A stretch of DNA of 64,000 nucleotides from Antennarius striatus (lineage: Eukaryota; Chordata; Actinopteri; Lophiiformes; Antennariidae): NCBI RefSeq assembly GCF_040054535.1, contig NC_090782.1, forward strand, positions 15,470,001 to 15,534,000, in the 5' to 3' direction. Below are positions 34,653 to 46,523 of the stretch, in pieces. The notes under the pieces are model-generated. The model was given only the letters and a program-made list of their open reading frames with translations. It had not been told where the DNA came from and ran no database searches. Position 1 is the first letter of the stretch. Each line of letters opens with the position of its first letter. The translations under genes and the position numbers were made by a program.

Positions 34653-37600
34653 CTATTGTCTGATGTCTGCAGGTCTGAGTTGCCTTTCACCCTCAGCCAA
34701 GAAGATCTGCATGGCCCGGTAGAGCAGGTGGACACCTAGCTCCCTTTTCTTCTTTAACTGCCAGTTGGAAACTATGCCATAAAAATCCCCTCTCTTCTGA
34801 TTGGTCAGCATCTTCAACCCTGAGGCAGTTGGAGCATTAAGTACATTACAGACATTCAAGGGTCAATCCTCTGTGAGATCGTTGCTTTTATTTCTTTTTA
34901 ATGTACTGTAACGCTAAATAACATTTCAAATTGTATTTACAATGTTTTGGGCTGGCTCACTTTGATTTCTTCTCATTTTTAGCAACTGCAAACAACAAAC
35001 TGAGTTGCATTTACTGATTAAATATAGATAGATAGATAGATAGATAGATACTTTATTAATCCCGGAGGAAATTGCATATATCAATATATCAACACATGCC
35101 ACTAAATATCACTCATACTCACCAATTGCCTCCACCATGCAGGCCTCTCTTGTATAAGCCTCCACAGGAATGACATTCTGGAAACAATGCAGAGAGATGA
35201 CGCCCTGCTCGGCCATCCACACCTGGAGGATGTGCTGCACTTTGGGACACAATTTCTGTCCAACATAAAAAGATGACCGATACATATTTTACATTTCATT
35301 TATTTAAAAACCATCAGGTTTTAGGATTCTTCGCCATCATCATGTTTCACTGCCATGTTACTAAAGAAGCCTTTGACTTTAAAGATGTTTCTGCCCAATT
35401 ACATTTTTTTGTGTTCCAATGTGGCTGGCACAGTGGGTATTACTGTTGCCTCAAAGCCAGAAGGTTCCAGGTTTGATTCCTCTCTGTGCGGGGTCTGTAA
35501 GTTCTCCTTTGTGTCTATGTGGGTTCTCTGGTGCGGGGAGATATGTTCAGGGCATACCCCCCCTCTCGCCCATAGCCAGCTCAGAAAGACTCCAGCGTTA
35601 CCCGTAGCCCACAAAGTGGAAAAACTGATGAAAACCAGGCAATTATGATTTTCTTGTCTTCAAGAAAATGGATGGAAAAATGGAGTCTGCAACTTATCTA
35701 ATCAATGCCACCATATCTTACGCACTGGACATTTAAACGCAAGAAATGAAAACAGATTATGAAGCATTGCCTTACCTTGGCAGTCTTGTCTCCTGTGTAG
35801 TACTCTAAAGCTTCATACAGGTGGCTGTAGGGGCGGGAGCGTTTTCCTTTGCCCACATAAAATATAGAGTGGATAAATGTCTGGAAACACTCTTGTTGAG
35901 TCAAGGTGTGACTGCGGAATGGGAGGTTTTTTGTCACCCTGGCAGACCGGAAAGAAAAACAAATACAAAAAGAGGTCCAGATGAGGATGAAAGTCACTTA
36001 TCTGTATTACAAAAGCGTGGCTTTCTATAAATATAAAAGAAACTGAACATCAATCATGTTTAGTTAGTAATATAATGGTCCTCCTAGATTAAAAAAAAAC
36101 CTGAAATAAAATTAGTTTAGTGTATGGCTCTTGCCTTACATGTTTAGCAACAGTTTTTCCAGATTTTTCAGTAACTTTTCAATCATCATGGTAATATTTA
36201 TTTTATAACAACCGTAATAAGCTACATATATTTTATGTGATATAAAAACAAATAAAAGCATCTGTTTAAATATAGGTGTTGTAAAGTGATGGTGTGCATC
36301 TCTTGCACCATTGTGCAGTATAAAGTATAGAAAAGTCACTGGAGAAGCCGAACCTTGGATCCAGCAGCAGATAGTTGAAGCTGGACTTAATGAGGCCCTC
36401 CCTCCACTTTCGGTTCTGATCTGGTTGATCAAACTGCTGGCACAATGCTTGTTCGTCGCCGTGGCAATCAGGCAGCTTGAAGGTCTTAAGAGACAGACAC
36501 AATTCTGGACTAAAGCCTAAATCTATAAAAATAAAATAGATAAAAACAGTAAATGTAATTTCTGTTTCAGTGACAATGACAAAGTAAATTATGATCTATT
36601 AAGGTGTATACCTAATATTAATTTAAATTTAATTTTAAATACACCTTAATATACATCTTGTATTTACTGGTTCCAACCTAATCCATCCACTAAATGATAC
36701 TAATTTGAATCTCTCAAACAGGGGTGGAGTGTTTCAATTTTAGAGGTATTTTAACATTGGCTAACATCTACAAACATTTTATGACTTCACAGGAGAGAAG
36801 TCTCAAATACTAAAATCTTGAAGTACAAGAAATACTATCATCACATAATCATAGCTGAAATCAAGTATAGAGTATTTAAAAACAATTAAATAAATAGCAT
36901 CTTACCTGTTTGTGGCTTTTCTAACTGCTTCTGGTTATGTGGCGACTGTAAGTTTGACTCCTTCAACAAGCGGCACAGCCTTCGCATGTAGGTTGGCCTG
37001 GTGCGGCTGCTGATTGGACCCGGGCTCTCACCAAGTTCTACCAACCTCAACCTTAGCTCCTTGTCAGTCAACCCTTTGGTCTCTGGAAACAACCTTTCCT
37101 CTTCATTTTCTTCCTTCAATGAGTATTTCTGGTTCTCCTTTCCTCTGTTTTTCATCGCGTCAGTCTTCATGGATCTCCAGTCATAAAGGATGGTATCGTC
37201 ACTGCTGCTAGTGCTCATACTAGAGCTGAGTGAGGTGTTTGCTGTGGGTGGGATGTGGGTCTCAATCAGCTTGTGGCCCTGCTCCGTATCCGTGTAGAGG
37301 TACTCTACTGGCTCATCCAGATCCTGAATGTGTGGACGTCCTCCAGGGGTGTAGGAGAGGTTAGCAAGGTGCTGTGGCCTCCGGCAACTCGACAGTCGAC
37401 TCATACTGTACCTGGGGGTACATCCGGTTCCTGGAGTACAAGGAAGATCTGAGTCTTCCCTAGACCTCCTTGGGGAAAAATAGCTGGATGACGACGATGA
37501 CGACGACACAGAATCCAACTGAGAGCTACAGTCCTCAGTGATCCAGACATCAGGTTTTTGACTTTCCATTTTGTCCTTATTACGGGCATCAATTACATTT

Positions 37601-40600
37601 CTCTCTATGATTGCCTCATCTGTACTTGTCATATCATCAGTCAAAAAATCCCTGGTTTCAGCAAGATCATGGCCTTTCATGGCAAGAATAATTTCCGCCA
37701 GGTTCCTTTCATAGGCGTCGTCTAAAGATTCCTGGTTTTTCTCCAGTATTACTGTGTCTGACAAAGTCTGGGATTCAGCAACCGAATCAGAAGCGCTCTT
37801 AGTGAGGATAAGAGTATCAGCTTGGCTGTTGCTAACACTTGAACCAGCTGTAAGGGTGCTGTACTGTGTATCACAGCAACCAGTAGGAAATTCATCTCTT
37901 CCTGTGCTACTCCCCGAGTAAGATGATGTGTAACAAGGTACACGTGGCGAACTGTACAGGTCTTCATTGCCCTGAGACCTGGGTGTGTGGCGGCCTTTTC
38001 GAACTGGTGCGGGGAGGGTTTCTTCAAACAGTGAAGATGTGTAGAAGAGACTCTCAGGGGTCCTGCTTGTTCTCATAGAACAGCGACTCAACCTCGACGG
38101 TGTCCTACCCGTGACAAAAGGGCTTAATGGGAACGGAAAGTCATTTAATCCTTCAATTCTGTCATTTGATGGCTGATCAACACCGCCATCAGCTGACGTG
38201 AACATAACAGGACCATTAGAAGCCTCACAGGCATCATTGTTTCGATGTTTTATCTTTTGCAATTTATCAAATATAACTGCGAAATGCTCTGTAGTTTCAG
38301 GTTTTGAATTTTCTGTTTGAATAGAATCAGAGTCTGAAGTAATACGAGTCTGTTCATCAGAGTCAACCTCAGCAGAAACCACTTCCTCCGCAGGACGTAA
38401 AAGATGTCTGGGGTGTACAGAAGCATCCAGAGCACTGGTGTAATGGTCACTCTCACAGCTACTGTAATTACTAGCACCAGTTCCACTGCTACTGCTAGAG
38501 CAGGCTGGCTGTTCTGCTGTTTTAACCTGAGCCTCTGTTTCATGTTTACTATCTTGCTCATCATCACTGTCTTCCAAAGCACAGGGACTGATGACTGTTT
38601 TCTCCATGTCCTCTGTGCTCTCGCTGCTGTCCCTGCAAAAAACATAAACATGATCTGGTGATGTGACATCTATGCCTTGCTTGTGTAGAACTGTGGCCAT
38701 GCGTTCTGAGTCCAGGAAGCCAGAGTACTGCGAGAGTTCAAAAGGAAGCTTGCTCATGCCCTGGCTGTTATCGACAGCAGGCTCCTGCTTGTGAGATTCA
38801 GGACTGAAAACAGGGAAGTATTCATCTACATCCAAAAAGCTCACACTCTTGCGGCTGATTGGCCTGAGGGGAACTGCTGGAGTTTCTCTTGTGGAGGTGG
38901 AGATTCTACTGTCAGCTGCAGCACAATGTTCATTTGTTTTTGATGTTAACACATCATAAGTACATAAATCATTCTCCTTAAGAGTTGGCATTTCAACTGC
39001 AGGTCCCAGTGCAGACAAGCGAGTGCTGGACAGTATGGAGGGACCTTCAGATGTCCATCGTGAGGTGGAATTGTTCCAGTAATCTCTCTTGGTGTCCATA
39101 TCAGAAAGTCTGTTATATGATAGTGTTCTGCAATTTAGCCTTCCTTTAATGTTAGACATGTTGAAAAATGATGATCGTCTTGTACTGGACAGTGGGGCAT
39201 CATTAAAGTCACTTATCATAGAGGAGTGTGATGTGAGGCTGTACTCCAACTCAGGATAGCTGGATGTTTCTGTTTGGTCTGAATAGACAGCTGCGGACAA
39301 TAAAAAGACATATATTACTTGAGTTCCTGGAAACTGGAAAATTACACCAAGTCGCCAAGAACAAGAACTTTAGTTCTATTTTATTCCACAAGACAGTTTG
39401 GCAAAAAATCTAATGTGTTTCAGTTTGCACAGAAAAATAGACACATTGAAGTACCTCCATTCCATGATTGTTTTTGGGGCATTTTGCCTTTGACGGGGGA
39501 TAGAAACGGTCAAAATAAAGGCAGGAAATTGATGAGAGAACAGGGGAAGGACAAGTAGCAAACAGCTATGGCTGGTAGAGAAGATGGGTGCATGCTTTAC
39601 CAGCTTAGCCAAACAGGGTCTGATTCTCCTTTTTAAGATGTAATGTCTAAAAAGGAATACTGTTCAAATCTCCATATTGTAATGTTACGAGATAAACAAT
39701 CTCGCCTGTTTTTTGAAAGTCAAGGGATTTAAGAAGGCTAATAATTGAGATTAGTATTGAATCACTATAACTGTTTTATTATTGTTGTTATATATGGTAA
39801 TTATCTCAGCCAAGAAAAATGTTAATTCTTGTCTGGATAAAGAAATATTAATATAAAATAAGCATATATTGTAAAAAATAGTGATTTCCCCATGTTTCCC
39901 AGTATAAATAACACATCCTAGAAAATTTGTGCCTTCAAAGAGTTTAAATTTAAATTTATTTTTAAGCTACATCCCAACGTTTTCATAATGAATTTCTTAC
40001 AGTACTGGAATTGAGGTAACTCATCCTCCTCTGTGTCCACTGTGCTGCACTGATATTCCTGGAGAACCTGGGCACATTTTCGATTCTCCTGTTGCTCTGC
40101 AAGCTCCCTTGGTGAATACCCTTCCTGTATAAATTGAGACAAGGAAAAGTGAAAAAAAAGGGGAAAAAAACTTTTAAAAAACCCCAACCATAGATTTGTA
40201 AATGTTTTGTTACAGTGCATAATTCATGCACCTCCCACAAGTCATACATTATCTTTACTGTTTGGGTTCCCCCCATTCATCAGGAGCAGCTTCAAATTTT
40301 GATAACATCCCCATAATGCAGCAACATGAAGAGGGGTCAGGCCCTCTGCTGTCCTGGGAGGAATACAAGAAAACTCAACATTTATATTACAGAGAAGAAA
40401 ACAGTAATCTATAATTGTACATGATGAATTTCACGCTGCATATCTGAACCAAATCCTTTTTTTTTTTCAGTGTAATTTCAAGTAATTTCAAGCTATGTAA
40501 ACAGATTCTATAGATATGTGAGTTTTGTTTTAAAATCATACTTGACATTAGGGTCCGCTCCATGTTGTAGCAACATCCTCAAACAACGTGTGTTCTTCTC

Positions 40601-41337
40601 CGTTTCTTTGCCAGCAGCTAAGTGTATTGCACCCACCCCCTTATTACCCACCAGGTCAGGGCATGCACCTTGCAAAAGAAGCAGCTGCACAGATCTGTCA
40701 AGAAAGAGGGACATCTACACTATCTTAGAATGTAATTATGTTGAATAGAATATTATGTTGCCATATAAAATCCTACAGAATGAAATGTCCACAAAAAGCA
40801 TAATCAGTTTCAGTAATATTTTGAAAATCAAGATTTAGGTAAATGTTTTGTTTTTGCTGAAATATTGTAAAGGTTCTGCTCTGACTGCCCACACATAAAC
40901 ACACATAGAATTCATGAAAAATAAGCAGCAAAAACTCTGTTTTTGACAATTACTGACTGCGGTGATTCTGACTTGTTGCAATATCAATTATTCTTGTGTT
41001 TTAGACACATTAACTTTGACCATCAGTATAAATGCATTCTCTCATCATTCTCTAAACAAATAAGCCAGGTCAGAAAAATAGCCATTTTTAAGCTAATTTG
41101 TTTATCTTGGCTTTAAATCAACCAACCACACTGAACTTAGTTACACAACTACATGAAGAGAAGGATTTGGATAAGTTGATATTATTCAATGTTTTAGCGA
41201 CCTACAGAAATGTTAGCCAGAGCTAATAGGGCACGTCCGGACAAATCGGAGTAAACACGGTCTCAGCCTCACCGGGGATCCCCATCGTTGATAGCTTTAC
41301 ACAGTTCACTTTCGAGGTTCGTCGTCTTTCGAGCCAT
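34653..41337 (-). CDS. ankle1: ANKLE1: ankyrin-repeat, LEM-domain, GIY-YIG endonuclease
   Basis: Nine exons, all GT-AG: 41337-41273, 40694-40542, 40353-40248, 40124-40001, 39290-36906, 36522-36354, 35938-35776, 35255-35123, 34819-34653 (stop). They join in frame to 3465 bases, 1154 residues. The start is MARKTTNLESELCKAINDGD, at the only ATG that feeds the first ankyrin repeat. Residues about 20-145 form ankyrin repeats (GVGAIHLAAG, GLTPLHVAAL). About 889-928 is the LEM domain (LTDKELRLRLVELGESPGPI). From about 945 comes a GIY-YIG nuclease: FNYLLLDPR, IFYVGKGKRSRPYSHL, then the catalytic-type Glu of VEAIG and Asn of LTNQKRG. The family is known as a nuclease that resolves DNA bridges. The protein is far longer than the human one (roughly 600-670 residues) because of the large exon 5. 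The exon 6 acceptor could instead start at 36516. Confidence 0.94.
35025..35081 (-). mobile_element. Extremely 5'-truncated LINE 3' end in ankle1 intron 8
   Basis: On the minus strand the sequence reads GCAATTTCCTCCGGGATTAATAAAG followed by (TATC)n. This is the typical 3' end of fish Rex1/L2-like LINEs with a short tandem-repeat tail. Only about 57 bases remain. Confidence 0.7.
35412..35640 (+). mobile_element. tRNA-like SINE or related dispersed fish repeat in ankle1 intron 7
   Basis: Contains an A-box-like TGGCACAGTGG (35426-35436) and a B-box-like GGTTTGATTCC (35470-35480) at tRNA-promoter spacing, followed by the 'tgtgcggggtctgtaag...tgtgggttctctgg' body widespread in fish genomes. I cannot assign the exact family. 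It lies between exons 35938-35776 and 35255-35123, in the antisense orientation to the gene. Confidence 0.6.
36906..39290 (-). other. ankle1: ankle1 exon 5: 2.4-kb disordered linker ending in the LEM domain
   Basis: A single 2385-base exon codes about 795 residues between the ankyrin repeats and the nuclease. Most of it is low-complexity and rich in Ser, Thr, Asp and Glu, with poly-Ser runs, as expected of a disordered, probably phosphorylated linker. The last 60 residues hold the LEM domain. An upstream in-frame ATG at 39298-39300 is intronic and is not the start: the acceptor CCGCAG at 39291 joins the exon to the ankyrin exons in phase. Confidence 0.92.
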
Positions 41338-41850
41338 GATCGGGAGCTTCAGTTAATAGATTAGCTATTGACATCTAATGAATTAGCCAGTAGCCAAAAC
41401 CCGCATACTGTAGTAAAAAAATGTTTATCTATTCATCAAAACTAACTAGCTAGGCTAATAGCGAAAGTGACTACATCCAGCAGGCGACCGGGCGAAAACA
41501 CATATCAAACTACTTTTTATATACGGATAGTCAACAATAAGTAATGGCCTTGTCGTTATCCCTTGAATACTTGATGAAAAACTATAAACATGAGTTGTTT
41601 GTCTGTGTTTTCCTAGTTTACGAGTACGAGCATGACTATTTCGATTGAATTTCCCTCCAAGCACTAAATCCTCTTTTTGCTGGCAGAAGGCGGAAGTCCC
41701 ACCTACACTTATCTGTGATTAGACGATACGTTAGTTGTGTCCAATCAGGTGAGAGATCAGTTCAAGGGAGACACAAGTACACACGCCGACAGGCTGAACT
41801 CGACACGTCACGCAACTGAAATGTATTGTGTTTTATTTAGTTTAGGATAG
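41338..41850 (-). promoter_or_regulatory. ankle1: ankle1 promoter region
   Basis: Immediately upstream of the ATG. No TATA box is seen. There is an ETS-type GGCGGAAGT at 41689-41697 (plus strand) and a CCAAT box at 41741-41745 (ATTGG in gene orientation). This is consistent with a housekeeping-type, cell-cycle-related promoter. The transcription start is not determined. Confidence 0.4.
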
Positions 41851-42007
41851 CGGCAACTCCACTGGTATGGTTGTTTCACGGAGAACCACTGATATGAATA
41901 ACCTCTTTTACATATTAAACATAACCTCACTTTGCTAAAAGAATTTAAAACCACGTATTATTTAAATTACAGAATTTTATGCGCTTTATTTCAATTGCTC
42001 TACAGTA

Positions 42008-42118
42008 TGTTCGTTCATTCATTTTCTGTTTTTGCGGGACACGGGATTGCTGAAGTTTATCCCATCTGATTTACCAGCAACATGCTGCGGACACTCGGAG
42101 CACAACACTTTATAATCA
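42008..42118 (+). mobile_element. Left part of a dispersed fish repeat (ttcattcattttctg... type)
   Basis: Begins ttcattcattttctg and continues through a gggacacgggattgctg / tatcccatctga body, as in a common fish interspersed repeat. The matching right part of that repeat appears at 43855-43980, on the far side of the first hAT-like copy. Confidence 0.5.
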
Positions 42119-42673
42119 GTAAGTAGCAGTGACGTGCGGTCAGGGGAGGCAGAGAGAAAAAAAATGGAAGAAATAAATTAAATGGTTATATTTATCCAAT
42201 GATGAGTAATATAAAGTTATTTTATATTCAACATCATCAATTTTAGGTTATTTTTACTCAAAATTGCTGAATTTTCACATTTAACGCTGAATACTGAGCA
42301 GAGACCTGCGGTGAGGCCCCAGCCAGCCGAGCCTCACCATGGATTGGGCAATAGCTCAGATAGCTGTGCTGGTAGCTATACAGCGAGACCGTAATGCTAT
42401 CTCTCTATATGTCGTTATTAAAATGTTCAAACACGTTTGCTCTATGAACTAAATTTCCACAATTTAGCTAATGTGTATAATGTACAGTGCTTTTTGTCAA
42501 CAACTACATGAGTATGTATAACGTCTTTCTTGAATTGAGCAGTCCTGAAACCGCTGTGACAAGGCATTACGCGAGGCACGATGATATCGTGCCTCATTGG
42601 TAGGGGGCACTGGTGATCCCACGGATTCGGCCAAGGAGTCTTCCTCGGCCATAGAAGAAGTGACGGCAAACTA

Positions 42674-43500
42674 CAAGCAAACCTTGGTTTTCGAACGCTT
42701 TAGACATCGAACAAAATTTGGAATTTTTTTGTCTTAGAAGTCCAAAAAAAATTGGAAGTCGAACGCGAAACAAACGCAGTAACATCCATCCTCCTCCTCC
42801 TCTCCCTCTCCAACATTCACGTATGCCAAATTGTTACGATACCAGACTTGCTCATCCGGAATCTGCGTGGTGAATGATAAGCAGAACGAAATAAGTTTTT
42901 CTCTTCCTTATTGAACCGGAGCCCGCTACGCTCACCTGAACACTCAATTGAACACAGGCATATTACACATGTCGCACTCAATAGAACAAAGGTATTATAT
43001 TTACATGTGACCACTTCCGGGTACAACAGGGAGTCCCAAAGTAAGAGTGTCACAGGATCGTACTTAACACAACTGCTCACCACCACAAAGGTAAAAATTC
43101 TTATCTTTATTGTTCTTATACTTTAATTGTAATGTGCTTTTTATTTTAGTTTACTGTATTCAATAATTTTTCACTTAATTTGCGTTCCATTGCCTATGGT
43201 ACGAGTTATGGTCCCGTAAACTTCTTTCTTTCTTGTGTTTGTTTCTTTTACCTTTCTTTGATATGTTTCATTACAATACAATTTCATATATAAATAACAT
43301 TATGAAATAGCATGGTACGTGGATACAACGGCAGAAAATGGATGGATATTATGTTGAAAAAATGTGGTTTTCTAGTGTCTTGGAACGGATTAAGACCATT
43401 TGCAATATTTGTAATGGGAAATATGTATTTGGAATTCGAACAAATTGGTATTCGAACAGCCTTCCGAAACGAATTGTAGTCGGAAACCGAGGTTTGCCTG
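42674..43500 (+). mobile_element. Tigger/mariner-like non-autonomous element inside hAT-like copy A
   Basis: Starts caagcaaaccttggttttcg and ends cgaggtttgcctg. The ends are inverted repeats of one another with a few mismatches, and each is flanked by TA (42672-42673 and 43501-43502), the target duplication of Tc1/mariner elements. It is 827 bases long and no transposase is recognisable. Confidence 0.75.
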
Positions 43501-43854
43501 TACAGCCAATTCATTTGTTTTCCGCTAGCCTTGCCTTACTATATAATTTTTTTCGCTGCTTTTGTTCAGAAGGAGCGGCGCATGGACTTCATATATAAGT
43601 AAATGTAACATAGAAACAAAAATGTAGGTAACAACATAACAATTTTTTTTTTTAATCAAATGTGCTCATTTGTGTGTTAGTTTGTACGTGTATATAATTC
43701 TAACAATTCCACTCTGAGACTTCAAAAAATAACCCACTCACTGTTGATTATTAAATGGTGTATAAGCTACACTGTAGGTTCATATGTTTGTTAATCTAAT
43801 TATGATGAGATCAGTGTCTCACCAGCCATGAACCTCACCGCACGTCACTGATAC

Positions 43855-43980
43855 ATACTTACAGTTCATTTGGGAGCGGCCAATCAACCTGAAGCGCATG
43901 TTTTTGGAGGTGGGAGGAAGGCGGAGAACCCAGAGAGAACCCACGCAGACACGGAGAGAACATGCAAACTCCTGTGACTA
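43855..43980 (+). mobile_element. Right part of the dispersed fish repeat
   Basis: The stretch with ggccaatcaacctg, gcatgtttttgg and acccacgcagacacggagag is a hallmark of a very common fish repeat. It appears to continue the fragment at 42008-42118 across hAT-like copy A. Confidence 0.6.
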
Positions 43981-44519
43981 CTAGAGTTGCGTCTGTTGGG
44001 TTTGTTCCCTTGCTCCCTGTTTTTTGTGTTTTTTGTATGCTCATTGTGGTATGCAGATATGCAGATTGGCTTGTGCCATCGCCCGACGATGATTGGGGGA
44101 GCGGACCTGTTCGCTCTTTTGATTGGCTGCGGCAAGGCCTTACCGGGTATACGATGATCGAAGACGACAGTCCTTCTGTGGCAGCAGGGCGTCACGCAGC
44201 GGACTCTCGTCCTCTCCATCTTCCAACCAGCCACCTGCCGTTTTGTGTGAACTACTTAGTCATACAAAATGGAAGTAGGGTTGGACTGTTGGTTTATTTG
44301 GTGATTCTTTTCTCCTGTTTAATTTAGTTAAGAAGGTTAGATCCTGTCATTTGTTTTTCTGTTAGGTTAATTATTATTCTTTTACAGATAGGATCGTTTT
44401 ATTTGGCATTTTGGGATTAGTCCAGCCTGAAGTGAGCTCAACATATTGTTTGATATTTTGTTCTTGTAGAAAAAAAACTGATTTTCCTTATATTATATAC
44501 GTCAACAATTCTTCCTAGT

Positions 44520-44752
44520 GGCTTCTTTGGACTTGGGGAAGATGGGGCCTCGCGAAGAGCCGGCTCTCAGAGTCGGTCGCGAATGTAACGGGTCGCAGAG
44601 CCAGTCGCGAAGAGCCGGCTCTCAAAGTCGGTCGTGAACGTAACGATCTCAGTCTCACTGCGCTGAGCAGAGGGGGGAGGGGCGGCAGTTACGCACACAG
44701 CAGCAGTACATGAACAGATCTCTAAAAAGAGCCGGATTTCCCATCACTACTG
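44520..44752 (+). mobile_element. hAT-type terminal fragment
   Basis: Repeats of agagccggctctca/agtcggtcgcgaa lead to a terminus gatttcccatcactactg, an end type of vertebrate hAT elements. The opposite end is not found. Part of the same inner sequence (gtcggtcgcgaa...ctgagcagagg) recurs at about 46525-46640 inside copy B. Confidence 0.6.
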
Positions 44753-44754
44753 GG

Positions 44755-45450
44755 TGTAACATGAATTAGGGGCTCGTCTGTCTTCTTGTCGCACTTTGTT
44801 CTGGGTGAGTTCGGTGAGTTTTTGTTTGTTTTTTTCGGTGGAGAATAGGAATAAACAGCTTGAAGTGCAAGCCATGCATCTCTGTATCAGGGCTCCTGAA
44901 CTAGGAAGAGGAGCCCCTTTGCCTCCACCCCAAGAGAAAAAGCCAGCACAAAACTGCTAAAACTGCAACAGGTGTGGGTTTCATCAATACCTCGTCCCCA
45001 CCTGAAAAACACCCTGAGTATTTACCTAAATCGGGGGTAATCGTGTACGTCGATCCCTGTTTTAAACCGTTTGTGACTTGGGGGTTTGTTTCGTTAACTG
45101 GGAAAGTAGCTGATAAAGTGCCGGTGACTTTTTTGCAGGCCACTGCCACGTTTCATTCTTTCATGCTGGATGACATACTGCCACTCTCAGATAAAACTTC
45201 ATGTTTTTCTGATTTGTTGGTGTGGGGAATTAAAATGAGCAAGCTTAACGGCCCACTCCACATGACCTACTTGCATTCACCGCTCGTGTCGGGACGCGTA
45301 AAATTTGCCGTGGTCCCATGTTTTACCGATAAGTGGCACTTGGTTCATTTTGGGCAACGATCTGGCCCGAGGAAATGTGTTTGCTCTGGCCGAGGTTGTT
45401 GCTGATCTGTCGGACTGCTGCCTTGGTTCTTTCCCTTCTTAATGAGAGGG
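44755..45450 (+). mobile_element. Degenerate Gypsy-type LTR retrotransposon remnant (primer site and protease region)
   Basis: An aggggctcgtc segment (44768-44778) resembles a tRNA-Pro primer-binding site, just after a TGTAACA that could close an LTR. An open frame from 44974 to 45405 resembles the retropepsin region of fish Gypsy-like elements (YVDPCFKPFVTWGFVSLTG). The catalytic Asp-Thr-Gly position is not preserved. Near 45350 the family-like frame shifts, the sense reading continuing in another frame as GNDLARGNVFALAEVV. The copy is dead; gag and the rest of pol are missing. Confidence 0.6.
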
Positions 45451-46463
45451 GGAAAAAATTAAAAATGGAAGAAATAAAGTAAATAGTTATATTTATCCAA
45501 TGATGAGTATTATAAAGTTATTTTGTATTCAACATCACCAATTTTAGGTTATTTTTACTCAAAATCGTTGAATTTTCACATTTTCCGCTGAAATACTGAG
45601 AAGAAACTGGAGGTGAGGCACCAGCCAGCCGAGCCTCCCCATGGATTGATCAGTAACTCGGCTAGCTCTGTTGGTATGCTTGACAGTGAAAAGGTAATGT
45701 TATCTATCTATATGTCGCTATTAAAATGTTTAAACATGTTTGCTCTATGAACTAAATTTCCATAATCTAGCTAATGTATTAGTGTCACTGGAAAAAAAAC
45801 AAGATCTATGTTGTTGGATGAAAGTCGGGTTTGCAAGACGTCATCACAGCAGCACCACCGGGTTCATTCTCACGTCTGGGTCGGTAATGCCTCATCATTG
45901 ATGACGTGTTGTTACTGTACGTCAGGTGGAGGGAACAAAGCAATCACTTCACCTGTAAATTAAAAATGACATGTGTGTGGTTTATGATTTTCTACTGTGT
46001 GAGCAACAGAGCCTGAAAATAAATTTATTAGAAATTAAAATGTACTTTGTTCAAAAGGTTCCCAGATTTGAGATCTCTTTCTGGTTGGATCCATTGTAAA
46101 GTCAATTACGACGCAAACTGTCAGCAATCGGAACGCTTAATGTGATCAATTCAAGATCACCCATTGACTACTATGCTGCTTCACCTGGGGAATATAGCTC
46201 CAGTGTGTCACCTGGTGAATGGGGAGCTTAGTGTTTCGGCGCACTTGTGTGCCAAACGTCATCAGTCACGTTGTTTCTCCATGTTTGAAGCTCCGGAGCA
46301 GTGCTTCACATGGGAACGGCCACCGAGTCTGAGGTGTGTGTCGGAGCGCCGGAACAAATCGGACATCACTGCTGGGAAGCTGAGCTGTCCGTCGGGCAGA
46401 CCTTCATCGTGGCCCGAACGGCAGTCAGGCTGCAACAAACATGACCATCTGATCGATGGTCAT

Positions 46464-46523
46464 GAATCAATCGGTGAATCAATCGATGAATCAGTCGGTG
46501 AATCAATCGATGAATCAATCGAT
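46464..46523 (+). repeat. 12-bp minisatellite, five units
   Basis: Five tandem units of gaatcaatcg[ga]t with one substitution. In the open frame of 46164-46562 it reads a Glu-Ser-Ile-Gly/Asp repeat. The 132-codon frame itself has no recognisable family and sits inside transposon sequence. Confidence 0.85.

Noticed and set aside
39291..39300. ATG at the start of the 804-codon open frame as the ankle1 start
   Set aside because: It lies upstream of a good acceptor. The exon joins in phase to four upstream exons encoding the ankyrin repeats and a better start at 41337.
43962..44327. 121-codon frame in the transposon cluster as a gene
   Set aside because: It begins inside a dispersed repeat, has no family motif, and its neighbourhood is repeat debris.
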